In this document: one piece after another, positions 36,127-44,468 of the stretch
Layout of the letters: each line of letters opens with the position of its first letter
Position numbering within the stretch: the stretch's first letter is position 1
Assembly (NCBI GenBank): GCA_027627705.1
Contig: CP091242.1
Coordinates: 62,001-126,000 of the forward strand
DNA: 64,000 nucleotides
Direction: 5' to 3'
Source of the DNA: Hyphomonadaceae bacterium BL14
GTDB taxonomy: Bacteria > Pseudomonadota > Alphaproteobacteria > Caulobacterales > Maricaulaceae
Translations under genes and position numbers: made by a program
The notes under the pieces: model-generated
What the model was told of the DNA's origin: nothing
The model's input: the letters and a program-made list of their open reading frames with translations, nothing else
Database searches by the model: none

Positions 36127-37581
36127 ATGGCCGCTACCCGCGCCGCCCGCGACCTGACCAAGGGTCCGGTCTTCGGCCATGTTCTGCGCATGGTCATCCC
36201 GATGTCGTTCGGGATCGTGGCCATGATGCTGGTCGGCGTCGTGGACGCCTATTGGGTGGGACGGCTGGGCACAGCGCAGCAGGCTGCAGTGCAGTTCGTT
36301 TTCCCGGTCTCCATGCTGGTGACGAGCATCGCCATCGGGCTGGGTGCCGGGGCTGTGTCCGTGGTGGCGCGTGCCGCCGGGCGCGGCGATCACGGCCGGA
36401 CCCGCCGGGTTGCGACCGACGCGGTCACCCTGTCGCTGATCGTTGTCGTCATCGTCGCCGCGCTGGGCGTCGCCACGATTGATCCGGTGTTCCGTGCGCT
36501 GGGTGCCACCGAAGCGATGATGCCGTTCGTGCGCGAGTACATGGTCATCTGGTTTGCCGGCATCGTGTTCATGGTCGGCCCCATGGTAGCGGGTAATCTG
36601 CTGCGGGCGCTGGGCGATGCGATCATTCCCAGCCTGATCATGGTCTTTGCGGCGATCATCAACATGATCCTGGACCCAATCCTGATCTTCGGCTGGGGAC
36701 CCATCCCGCGCATGGAGGTGCAGGGCGCGGCTTGGGCTACGCTGATCTCCAACCTGGTGGTGTTCATCCTGGCCATGGGGATCATCATCTGGCGCGAAAA
36801 GCTCATCGACTTCTCTTTCCCGGGCTGGAGCGAGCTGGTCTGGAACTGGCGCGAGATCGCCCGGGTGGGTGTTCCGGCGGCCGGCTCCAACATGATCGGT
36901 CCGCTGGCCAATACCGCCGTGTTCGCCGCAGTGGCAGGCTTTGGCGAACCGGCTGTGGCAGGCCTCGGCGTCGGGATGCGGGTCGAGGCGCTGGCGATCA
37001 TTCCGCTGTTTGCGCTGTCGGGCTCCATCGGGCCAATCACGGGACAAAATGGCGGTGCCGGGCGGATCGACCGGGTGCGCGAGGCGTTCGTCAAATCCTT
37101 CTTGTTCAGCCTGGGCTGGGGCCTGTTTGTGGCGCTGCTTCTGGCGGCGCTCAGTTCAATTCTCGCGCCTGCCTTCCTGCCCGGCGAGGACGGTCAGGAC
37201 ATGGCGCGTGCCTACTGGCTGATCGCGCCCTTCGCCGTGGCCGGCTATGGCGTGGCAATGGCAGCGGCGGCGGGGTTCAATGGCCTCGGCCGTCCACTGA
37301 TGGGGGTGGCGGTCAACCTGTTCCGCGGCGTGGCCCTGGTGGCGCCGCTGGCCTGGCTGGGCGCGGTGCTGGGCGGGGCCACGGGCGTCATCTGGGGCGT
37401 GTTCGCCGCCAACATGATCGCCGGTATGGTGATCGCCGCTGTTGTGCTGCGCCTGTGTCCGCTGACCGCTGTGGATGCCCGCACCCGTCGGCCGGATCCG
37501 GCACCTAAAGCGCCGGACGCCGTATCAGACGCGCAGCCAGCTCCGCTTTATCGCTCAGATGCGGATGGGGATACGCGGTAA
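36127..37581 (+). CDS. MATE-family multidrug/sodium exporter
   Basis: A 484-aa inner-membrane protein with 12 hydrophobic segments in two halves of six, as in MatE proteins (MIPMSFGIVAMMLVGVVDAYWVGRLG at the start, ARVGVPAAGSNMIGPLANTAVFA in the second half). Such transporters expel cationic drugs or metabolites in exchange for Na+ or H+. The last 26 codons, a hydrophilic tail rich in Asp, Ala and Pro, overlap the 3' end of the convergent methyltransferase gene by 77 bases. Confidence 0.92.
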   Translation: MAATRAARDLTKGPVFGHVLRMVIPMSFGIVAMMLVGVVDAYWVGRLGTAQQAAVQFVFPVSMLVTSIAIGLGAGAVSVVARAAGRGDHGRTRRVATDAVTLSLIVVVIVAALGVATIDPVFRALGATEAMMPFVREYMVIWFAGIVFMVGPMVAGNLLRALGDAIIPSLIMVFAAIINMILDPILIFGWGPIPRMEVQGAAWATLISNLVVFILAMGIIIWREKLIDFSFPGWSELVWNWREIARVGVPAAGSNMIGPLANTAVFAAVAGFGEPAVAGLGVGMRVEALAIIPLFALSGSIGPITGQNGGAGRIDRVREAFVKSFLFSLGWGLFVALLLAALSSILAPAFLPGEDGQDMARAYWLIAPFAVAGYGVAMAAAAGFNGLGRPLMGVAVNLFRGVALVAPLAWLGAVLGGATGVIWGVFAANMIAGMVIAAVVLRLCPLTAVDARTRRPDPAPKAPDAVSDAQPAPLYRSDADGDTR

Positions 37582-38128
37582 GCGCGTTGTCCGGCCAGAT
37601 CCAGCGCGTGTCCGGCAAAAGCGCACGCATGGCGTCCAGGGCGCAGCCATAGGGTGGCCCGCCGGGCTCGTCCTTCTGCATGAACAGGGCGAACAGCGAC
37701 CCGCCCGGCCGGAGGCTGGCATGCACCATGGCCTCCCAGTCCGCCCTCAGGCGCGGATGTATGGCGCACAGAAAGGTCTGCTCCCACACCGCGTCGAACG
37801 GCGTGTCCGGGCGGAAGGCCAGGGCGTCAGCCGCCATGAAGGTGCCGGTGAGTGCCTCCCGAGCGAAACGGTCACGCTGCCAGCCGATGGCGCTGGGGGC
37901 CAAATCGACGCCGGTTACGGCCAGACCCAGCCGGGCGAAGGCTTCGGGCTCGGCCCCGCGACCGCATCCGGGAACCAGAATGCGGTCGCCCGGTGTGAAC
38001 GCGCCGGCTTCAGCCCAGTCCGCCAGAGCGGGGTGAACGCCGCCGCGCTCCCAAGGGGCGTCATTGGCGCGAAAGCGCGCATCCCAGTCCACGCCCGTCC
38101 GGTCTTCAGATTTCGATGTATTGGTCAT
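37505..38128 (-). CDS. TPMT-like SAM-dependent methyltransferase
   Basis: The product is 207 aa. The Rossmann fold starts with RILVPGCGRGAEPEAFA (SAM-binding motif I), GVDLAPSAIGWQRD, and the thiopurine methyltransferase marks WEQTFLCAIHPR and GG.LFALFMQKDEPGGPPY. The N-terminus has WDARFRANDAPWERGGVHPAL, again typical. Bacterial relatives methylate thiol, selenium or tellurium compounds; the substrate here is unknown. The gene is convergent with, and overlaps, the MATE exporter, perhaps hinting at a shared detoxification role, but that is only a guess. Confidence 0.9.
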   Translation of the reverse strand: MTNTSKSEDRTGVDWDARFRANDAPWERGGVHPALADWAEAGAFTPGDRILVPGCGRGAEPEAFARLGLAVTGVDLAPSAIGWQRDRFAREALTGTFMAADALAFRPDTPFDAVWEQTFLCAIHPRLRADWEAMVHASLRPGGSLFALFMQKDEPGGPPYGCALDAMRALLPDTRWIWPDNALTAYPHPHLSDKAELAARLIRRPAL

Positions 38129-38247
38129 TCCCGGTTCATGGCCCTCGCCACAGCGTGTGTAAATAGCGGGTCATCTAGCGGCTTCCCTGATTTCGGCGAT
38201 GGCGGCTACACTGGCTGTCAGTTGGAGGCAGGCCAGGGGAGGGCGCG

Positions 38248-40152
38248 ATGACGGTGTGGGCGCATGACGCGGCACCTGCCCCTGTTCGAACCGGTGTGCG
38301 CCGCCTGCCGCCCGCGATCCTGTTCGCCAGCGCGGCCGGTGTTGTGCTGGCCCTGTCAGGTCTGATGGTGCTGGCCAGCCTCAATGCTGCGCCGGACTGG
38401 TCGCAGGGCTGGCACCCGATCCGATCCCCGCTGGAGCTCGATGGCCGCTTCTGGGTGTCGGTGATGACCGGTGCCCTGGCTGCCCTCTCTTCGGCCTGGA
38501 TTTGGTCGTTGAAGCCCTCCGACCCGGCGGTGCGCCTGTTTGCGCTTAGCGGCGCGGCGACCTTTCTGTTCTGCATGGGCGCGGCAGGCAATCTCTCAAC
38601 CAGCGTGGTGCCCTTCGCGGCCGCCCTGTCCTTCGCAATGTCAAACGCTATCGGCGCTGTCGCCTTCGGTCTGGTGATGATCGCCCTGTTCGCCATCTAC
38701 CCGGCCCGCCTGCCCGGCGCGGCGTGGTTGATTGCGGCCAGCGTGACGGTGTTCGGCAGCTGGACGATGGTCGCCGCCTTCGGTCCCCTGGACCTGTCCA
38801 TCGCGGTTCAGCGGATCACGTTTCTGGAAATGCTGCTCATTGTCGTGGTCAGCCTGGCGCAGATCGTGGCGGCGCGGGGCGATCCGGTGCAGCGCGCCAT
38901 TGCTGTGTGGCTGAGCGCCAGCGTGATCATTGGCGCGGGCGGGTTCATCGCCACGGTGGCTGCGCCTGTAACGTTTGGCGCCAGGCCGCTGATCCATCCC
39001 CAGTACGCCTTTGCCTTCTTCCTGATCATCTATGCAGGGCTGGCCGTGGGCCTTTTGCGCTACCGCGTGTTCGGGCTGGGGCGCTGGGCCTATCAGGTCC
39101 TGTTCACCGTCGCGGCGGCGATCATCGTGCTGGCGGTGGATGCGGCGCTGATCGTGATGCTGTCGCTGGACCCGGCGCGGGCCATTGGCCTGTCGCTGTT
39201 CCTGGTCGCCGTCGCCTATCTGCCCGCGCGCGCCTGGCTGTGGTCGCGCCTCTCGCAGCCCAGGCGCATGGATCAGGCCGCACTGATGCGCGCTGTGGCC
39301 GATGTGGCCCTGCAGCCGGGTGCTGATCAGCGCGCGCAGCGCTGGCAGGCCTTGTTGCGCGATCTGTTTTCACCGCTCGACATCACGCCGGCGTTGGCCG
39401 GCATGCGCGAGGGCGGGATCGAGGCCGATGGCCGGCGCCTGACCGCGCCGGCGCGCGCGGGACTGCCAGGGCTGGTCCTGCACGACAAGGACAAGGGCCG
39501 CGCCCTGTTCACACCGGAAGACTGGGACACGGTGCGCGAGCTGGGCTCGCTGGCCGACTATCTCGACGAAAGCCGGACCGCCTATGACCGGGGTGCCGCC
39601 TGGGAGCGCACGCGCATCGCCCGTGACATCCACGATCATATCGGCGCCCAGCTCCTGACCGCTTTGCATGTGCGCGAGGACAATCGCAAGGACGAGCTGA
39701 TCCGCGCCACCATCGGCGATCTGCGCGATGTGATCCGCAATGCCGAAGGCGAGCCGGCACCGTTTGATACGCTGATGGCGGATCTGCGCGCGGAAACCGC
39801 CGACCGGCTGGAGGCAGCGGGGCTGGAGCTGGACTGGCAGATGGACACCGGGCGTGAAGACGCGCCGAACCGCGCCGCCATGCAGACATTGCGCGCGCTG
39901 GTGCGTGAGGCAGTCAGCAATGCCATCCGCCATGCCGCGGCCTCAACATTGACCGTCGCGCTGGCGCTGGACGGCGATGCGCTGACCCTGACCATCCGCG
40001 ATGACGGGCGCGGGTTCGACCCGGACGCGGCCCGCGCCGGGCGCGGGCTGGACAACATGGCAGCGCGGGTTGAGGCGTTGGGCGGAAGCTTCTCGATGGA
40101 CACAGGCCCGGGCGGATCGATCCTGCACGCGGTGTTTGCGGCGTTCAGATGA
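38248..40152 (+). CDS. Membrane sensor histidine kinase (HisKA_3 / NarL type)
   Basis: The product is 634 aa. The first 330 residues contain about eight or nine membrane helices, so sensing is probably in or near the membrane. A cytoplasmic linker (340-445) follows. The phosphoacceptor box RDIHDHIGAQL gives His462. The ATPase domain has the N box VREAVSNAIRHA, G1 DDGRGFD and G2 GRGLDNMAARVEALGG. This is the NarX/DesK class, which partners LuxR-type regulators. Such a regulator lies tail-to-tail 7 bases downstream on the other strand. The signal is unknown. Confidence 0.92.
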   Translation: MTVWAHDAAPAPVRTGVRRLPPAILFASAAGVVLALSGLMVLASLNAAPDWSQGWHPIRSPLELDGRFWVSVMTGALAALSSAWIWSLKPSDPAVRLFALSGAATFLFCMGAAGNLSTSVVPFAAALSFAMSNAIGAVAFGLVMIALFAIYPARLPGAAWLIAASVTVFGSWTMVAAFGPLDLSIAVQRITFLEMLLIVVVSLAQIVAARGDPVQRAIAVWLSASVIIGAGGFIATVAAPVTFGARPLIHPQYAFAFFLIIYAGLAVGLLRYRVFGLGRWAYQVLFTVAAAIIVLAVDAALIVMLSLDPARAIGLSLFLVAVAYLPARAWLWSRLSQPRRMDQAALMRAVADVALQPGADQRAQRWQALLRDLFSPLDITPALAGMREGGIEADGRRLTAPARAGLPGLVLHDKDKGRALFTPEDWDTVRELGSLADYLDESRTAYDRGAAWERTRIARDIHDHIGAQLLTALHVREDNRKDELIRATIGDLRDVIRNAEGEPAPFDTLMADLRAETADRLEAAGLELDWQMDTGREDAPNRAAMQTLRALVREAVSNAIRHAAASTLTVALALDGDALTLTIRDDGRGFDPDAARAGRGLDNMAARVEALGGSFSMDTGPGGSILHAVFAAFR

Positions 40153-40159
40153 GCCGGCC

Positions 40160-40804
40160 TCAGGCTTCGCTCGGTGCCGACAGGCCTAGGCGCGCGGCAT
40201 GCCAGGCGGCCTCGGCGCGCGAGGAGATGCCCAGCTTGCGGTAGACCGCCTTGATATGGCCGGCCACGGTCTGCTCGGCGATGCCCAGCGCGGCCGCGGT
40301 CTCGTGATTGCGCAGGCCCCGGCCGATATGGGCCAGCACTTCCTTCTCCCGCATGGTCAGGTCGCAATCGGGAGCCGCCGGCCCGGTGAGGCGGAAATGG
40401 TCCATGATGCGCCGGGCGATGGAGGGTGACAGCGCCGGCGCGCCCGCCAGCGTCTGACGGACCTGGCGGGTCAGCACTTCGGCGGGCTGGTCTTTGAGCA
40501 GATACCCGTCCGCGCCGGCGGCCAGCGCGCCCACGATGGAGGCGTCATCCCCCAGAATTGTTGCCACCACGCACAGCGTCCGGGGCGCATGGGTCTTGAT
40601 GGCGCGCAAGACATCCACCCCGGATCCGTCGGGCAGCCCCAGATCCACCAGCGCCAGATCAAACACCTCGCGCCCCGCCAGTTCGCGGCCCTGGCGCACG
40701 TCCGGTGCCGTCGTGATCTGTGCGTCCGGGCAGGCGTCTGTCACCACATTGCACAGCCAGGCCCGGACGTCGGCAATGTCTTCAACGATCAGTACACGCG
40801 TCAT
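40160..40804 (-). CDS. LuxR/NarL-family response regulator
   Basis: The product is 214 aa. The receiver domain (1-120) has acidic E8/D9, phosphoacceptor Asp54 (LALVDLGLPDGSG) and Lys103 in YLLKDQP. The C-terminal domain (about 148-205) is a LuxR helix-turn-helix: LTMREKEVLAHIGRGL, ETAAALGIAEQTVAGHIKAVYRKLG. It is very likely the partner of the convergent HisKA_3 kinase. Since the genes are convergent they cannot share a promoter, so their levels can be set independently. Confidence 0.93.
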   Translation of the reverse strand: MTRVLIVEDIADVRAWLCNVVTDACPDAQITTAPDVRQGRELAGREVFDLALVDLGLPDGSGVDVLRAIKTHAPRTLCVVATILGDDASIVGALAAGADGYLLKDQPAEVLTRQVRQTLAGAPALSPSIARRIMDHFRLTGPAAPDCDLTMREKEVLAHIGRGLRNHETAAALGIAEQTVAGHIKAVYRKLGISSRAEAAWHAARLGLSAPSEA

Positions 40805-41107
40805 GTGGGGCCTCCCGCGGACACCATGGCCGTTCCAGTATTGCCGTTCGCCCGCTCGCGCGCACCCCCCGGTTCAAGGGGGGCGGGTCAGGCGCGCCGG
40901 GCTGAGGCAATCCATAACGAAACTGCACACGTCATCAGGCACGGGCTGCACGCAGGCCGTCCCCTTGCCGCATGCAGCCCGCCTCAGGTGCAGTCCCCCC
41001 CTGGGCCTGCACGAAGAATACTGCAGGTGATCCGGGCGTCACGGCGCCCCCTGTTCAGGGGGGACAGTCTTGCCAGCCCGCAGCGCGCGCCGTACATCGG
41101 CTGCCAT
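40805..41107. other. Intergenic region with two G/C-tract hairpins, 303 bases
   Basis: This gap lies between the response regulator start and tRNA-Leu. I see no credible protein gene. Two similar hairpins stand out: CCCCCC-GGTTCAA-GGGGGG at 40865-40883 and CCCCC-TGTTCA-GGGGG at 41047-41062. The region must contain the tRNA promoter, but no clear -35/-10 pair could be chosen by eye. Confidence 0.5.
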
Positions 41108-41192
41108 GCGGGTGTGGCGGAACTGGTAGACGCGCTGGATTTAGGTTCCAGTGGGGCGACCCGTGGAGGTTCGAGTCCTCTCACCCGCACCA
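41108..41192 (+). tRNA. tRNA-Leu (anticodon UAG)
   Basis: The 85 bases fold as a class II tRNA. The acceptor stem GCGGGTG pairs with CACCCGC (41182-41188). The anticodon stem CTGGA/TCCAG encloses the loop TTTAGGT with anticodon TAG, which reads CUN leucine codons. The long variable arm is GGGGCGACCCGT-like, and the T arm is GAGG-TTCGAGT-CCTC. Discriminator A and an encoded CCA (41190-41192) are present. An 85-bp repeat array begins 36 bases downstream. Confidence 0.97.
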
Positions 41193-41228
41193 TCTTTACA
41201 AGTGCTCACGCCCGTCCGGGCGTTCGCG

Positions 41229-41792
41229 TCCTCGCTGACGCTGCGGGCGCGCGGTCGCGCTTGCGAACCCTGACGGGTTCGGTTTTCTGGTTCCTCTCGC
41301 TCCGCTCGGTCGGTCCTCGCTGACGCTGCGGGCGCGCGGTCGCGCTTGCGAACCCTGACGGGTTCGGTTTTCTGGTTCCTCTCGCTCCGCTCGGTCGGTC
41401 CTCGCTGACGCTGCGGGCGCGCGGTCGCGCTTGCGAACCCTGACGGGTTCGGTTTTCTGGTTCCTCTCGCTCCGCTCGGTCGGTCCTCGCTGACGCTGCG
41501 GGCGCGCGGTCGCGCTTGCGAACCCTGACGGGTTCGGTTTTCTGGTTCCTCTCGCTCCGCTCGGTCGGTCCTCGCTGACGCTGCGGGCGCGCGGTCGCGC
41601 TTGCGAACCCTGACGGGTTCGGTTTTCTGGTTCCTCTCGCTCCGCTCGGTCGGTCCTCGCTGACGCTGCGGGCGCGCGGTCGCGCTTGCGAACCCTGACG
41701 GGTTCGGTTTTCTGGTTCCTCTCGCTCCGCTCGGTCGGTCCTCGCTGACGCTGCGGGCGCGCGGTCGCGCTTGCGAATCCTGACGGGTTCGG
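41229..41792 (+). repeat. Tandem array of 85-bp repeats (six full copies and a 54-bp partial)
   Basis: Full units start at 41229, 41314, 41399, 41484, 41569 and 41654; the seventh copy (41739-41792) stops after 54 bases. I see no mismatch between the full units; the partial copy has one C-to-T change at 41778. Each unit contains GCGCG-CGGT-CGCGC and then CGAACCC-TGAC-GGGTTCG followed by GTTTTCT, which looks like an intrinsic terminator on the plus strand. The partial copy lacks the T run, but its C-to-T change keeps the stem paired as G-U. All three minus-strand frames stay open because the unit has no stops, and 85 is not a multiple of three, so the periodic peptides are chance. There are no spacers, so it is not a CRISPR array. 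Its function is unknown. Confidence 0.95.
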
Positions 41793-42006
41793 GGATAGGC
41801 AGCGCGTCGCAACATGTGTGTTTTCGCGACACGCGCAGGCCCTGCGGTCCTGACTGACCCCCGTTGCGCACGGAAAATCCCCGTGACATAACGCGCGCTC
41901 GCTTCTAAAGCGGGCGTGACCGGACCGGCGCATCGCCCGCGCCTGTCTTAATGAACGCCTTGGCGCAATGCTGACGGCCCCCAAAATCACGAAGGCCCTT
42001 TACCTC
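41793..42006 (+). other. Leader region of the trigger factor gene
   Basis: 214 bases without a gene separate the repeat array from tig. An ATG at 41968 is in frame with tig but would add 13 residues not expected in trigger factor. The tig promoter should lie here; I could not pick a confident sigma-70 or heat-shock consensus. Confidence 0.45.
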
Positions 42007-43482
42007 ATGAACGTCCAAGAGAAATCTTCTGAAGGTCTGTCGCGCACGTTCGAAGTGGTGGTCCCGGCCGCCGACCTCGAAAAGAAGCTCGCCGCCAAGA
42101 TCGAGGAGATCCGCCCCGAGGTGCGCCTGAAGGGCTTCCGTCCCGGCAAGGTGCCTGCGGGTCATATCCGCAAGATGTTCGGCGCGTCGATCATGGGCGA
42201 TATCCTTCAGGAAATCGTGCCCGAAGCGACACAGAAGACGCTGGACGAGCGCAATCTGCGCCCGGCCTCCCAGCCCAGCATCGAGGTTAGGTCCGACGCC
42301 GACGACGTCCTCAAGAAGGGCTCCGATTTCGCGTTCCAGATCGCCGTTGAGGTGATGCCGGAGTTCGAGCCGGTCGATCCCAAGACCCTGTCTGTGACCC
42401 GTCCCACGGCACCGGTGGGTGACGACCAAGTGGACGACGCGCTGGGCGAGCTGGCCCGTCAGGCCCAGGCCTATGAGCCCAAGGCCAAGACCGCCAAAGC
42501 CGCCGATGGCGACAAGCTGGTGATCGATTTCGTCGGCATGATCGATGGCGAAGCATTTGACGGCGGCACGGCCGAGGACGCCGAGCTGGTGATCGGCTCT
42601 GGCCAATTCATCCCGGGCTTTGAAGAGCAGCTGGTCGGCGTCAAGGCCGGCGACACGCTCGAGGTGAAGGTGACCTTCCCCGAGGCCTATCAGGCTGCCC
42701 ATCTGGCGGGCAAGGCGGCGGTGTTCAATACCACGGTCAAGGAAATCCAGGAGCCGGCTGAAAGCGCCATTGATGATTCGCTCGCCGAGCGTCTGGGTCT
42801 CGAGAGCCTGCAGTCGCTCAAGGACCTGCTGGTCAAGCGCTTCGAAGCCGAGCACGCTCAGGCCTCGCGCATGAAGGTCAAGCGCGCTCTGCTCGACCAG
42901 CTCGACGCGGCACATGACGGTATTGACCTGCCCGGCCGCATGGTGGAGCAGGAATTTGAATCCATCTGGCGTGAAGTCGAACAGGCCATCAAATCGGGCG
43001 AGCTTGATGACGAGGACAAGGAAAAGTCCGAGGACGAGCTGAAAGCCGATTACCGCAAGATCGCCGAGCGCCGTGTGCGCCTCGGGCTGGTGCTGGCCGA
43101 GATCGGACGCAAGGCCCGTGTGGACGTCACCCAGGAAGAGATCGCGCGTGCGGTCAACCAGGAAGCAGGCCGCTATCCCGGCCAAGAGCGCCAGGTGGTC
43201 GAGTTCTACCAGAAGAACCCGGGTGCCCTGCAGTCCCTGCGCGCGCCGATCTACGAGGAAAAAGTGGTCGATTACATCCTCGAGCTTGCCGATGTGAGCG
43301 AGGTGGAGATCACCCGCGACGCTCTGTTCTCTGACGAGGACGAGGCTCCGGCCAAGAAAGCGCCGGCCAAGAAGAAGGCAGCCCCCAAGAAAGCCGCTGC
43401 CAAGGCCGATGCTGACGACGGTGCCAAGAAAGCCCCCGCGAAGAAGGCTCCGGCCAAGAAGGCCGCCGCCAAAAAGGACTAG
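42007..43482 (+). CDS. tig: Trigger factor chaperone / peptidyl-prolyl isomerase
   Basis: The product is 491 aa. The ribosome-binding domain comes first and holds the signature GFRPGKVP (about residue 45). The FKBP-type isomerase domain (about 150-245) has [20 protein letters not shown] and [12 protein letters not shown]. The helical C-terminal chaperone domain ends near residue 445. After it comes a tail of about 45 residues made almost only of Lys, Ala and Pro (repeats of PAKKAPAKK and AAAKKD), like histone H1, which is not part of the classical E. coli protein. Trigger factor binds nascent chains at the ribosome exit. Followed by clpP and clpX, the usual alphaproteobacterial order. Confidence 0.97.
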   Translation: MNVQEKSSEGLSRTFEVVVPAADLEKKLAAKIEEIRPEVRLKGFRPGKVPAGHIRKMFGASIMGDILQEIVPEATQKTLDERNLRPASQPSIEVRSDADDVLKKGSDFAFQIAVEVMPEFEPVDPKTLSVTRPTAPVGDDQVDDALGELARQAQAYEPKAKTAKAADGDKLVIDFVGMIDGEAFDGGTAEDAELVIGSGQFIPGFEEQLVGVKAGDTLEVKVTFPEAYQAAHLAGKAAVFNTTVKEIQEPAESAIDDSLAERLGLESLQSLKDLLVKRFEAEHAQASRMKVKRALLDQLDAAHDGIDLPGRMVEQEFESIWREVEQAIKSGELDDEDKEKSEDELKADYRKIAERRVRLGLVLAEIGRKARVDVTQEEIARAVNQEAGRYPGQERQVVEFYQKNPGALQSLRAPIYEEKVVDYILELADVSEVEITRDALFSDEDEAPAKKAPAKKKAAPKKAAAKADADDGAKKAPAKKAPAKKAAAKKD

Positions 43483-43580
43483 CGGCTGCCATCGCCGGTT
43501 TGCGCTCCCGCACCCGCCGCCTAGAGTGGTGCAGCGGGCCATCCGGCTCGCAACGCCCATCCGAATGCACGGAGCCGAAC

Positions 43581-44213
43581 ATGCGTGACGACCCGCAGGA
43601 CGTGATGATGAACCTGGTCCCCATGGTGGTCGAACAGACCGCGCGGGGCGAGCGGGCCTATGATATCTATTCGCGCCTGCTCAAAGAACGCATCGTCTTC
43701 GTGACCGGCGTGGTCGAGGATCACATGGCCTCCTTGATGGTGGCCCAGCTGCTGTTTCTCGAATCAGAGAATCCGAAAAAAGAAATCGCCATGTACATCA
43801 ACTCGCCTGGCGGGTCGGTGAGCGCGGGCCTGGCGATCTATGACACCATGCAATACATCCGCTGCCCCGTGGCGACAGCCTGTGTCGGCATGGCCGCCTC
43901 CATGGGCTCGCTGCTGCTGGGTGCCGGCGACAAGGGCATGCGATTCGCCACGCCGAACGCGCGAATCATGCTGCACCAGCCCTCCGGCGGGTTCCGCGGC
44001 AACACGGCTGATATCGAGCGTCACGGCGAAGACATCCTGAAAATCAAGCGGCGGATGAACGGTATTTACGTCAAACACACCGGCCAGGATCTGGCTGTGG
44101 TGGAGAAAACACTCGACCGCGACACCTTCATGGACGCTGAAGAGGCCCTGAAATTCGGCCTTATCGACCATGTTTACGAGAAGCGTGGCGGGCCTGAGGT
44201 CGCCGGATCTTAA
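43581..44213 (+). CDS. clpP: ATP-dependent Clp protease proteolytic subunit
   Basis: The product is 210 aa from the ATG at 43581; the open frame extends upstream but without homology. The catalytic triad is Ser107 (GMAASMGS), His132 (MLHQPSGG) and Asp181 (DRDTFMD), with the same 25 and 49 residue spacings as in E. coli ClpP. The Gly-rich SPGGSVSAG forms the oxyanion region. Two heptamers form the degradation chamber that ClpX, encoded 255 bases downstream, feeds. Confidence 0.98.
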   Translation: MRDDPQDVMMNLVPMVVEQTARGERAYDIYSRLLKERIVFVTGVVEDHMASLMVAQLLFLESENPKKEIAMYINSPGGSVSAGLAIYDTMQYIRCPVATACVGMAASMGSLLLGAGDKGMRFATPNARIMLHQPSGGFRGNTADIERHGEDILKIKRRMNGIYVKHTGQDLAVVEKTLDRDTFMDAEEALKFGLIDHVYEKRGGPEVAGS

Positions 44214-44468
44214 GACTATTTCCCCTAAAGTGAGCCGGACCCGGGCTGCGCAAAAGCGGCACGGTGCAGTTTTGCGCGCTTGATCGCAGGCGCGCGCGTG
44301 TGTTCGTATGGGCGATGGAAACGTTTCGCTAAGGTCCGGCCCTGATCTTGCTTGAGACGCAAACGCGCGACTCAAGCTGGCCCGGACCGGGCCTGGCGCG
44401 CGTCGCGCAGAGGGGCTGAATGTGGATTGTATGATCCGCACGGCGAAGCCGGACCGACTGGAGCAGGC

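Noticed and set aside
41229..41792. CRISPR array
   Set aside because: The units are contiguous and identical with no spacers, and no cas genes are in the window.
41108..41792. Repeat array as degenerate copies of tRNA-Leu, suggested by the shared length of 85 bases
   Set aside because: Apart from a short GGTTC/CTCTC likeness the unit does not align with the tRNA and cannot fold into a cloverleaf.
41196..41990. Three long minus-strand open frames across the 85-bp array encoding periodic Arg/Glu-rich peptides
   Set aside because: The unit contains no stop in any minus frame and its length is not a multiple of three, so the same peptide cycles through all three frames. This is expected from a stop-free tandem repeat and not evidence for a protein.
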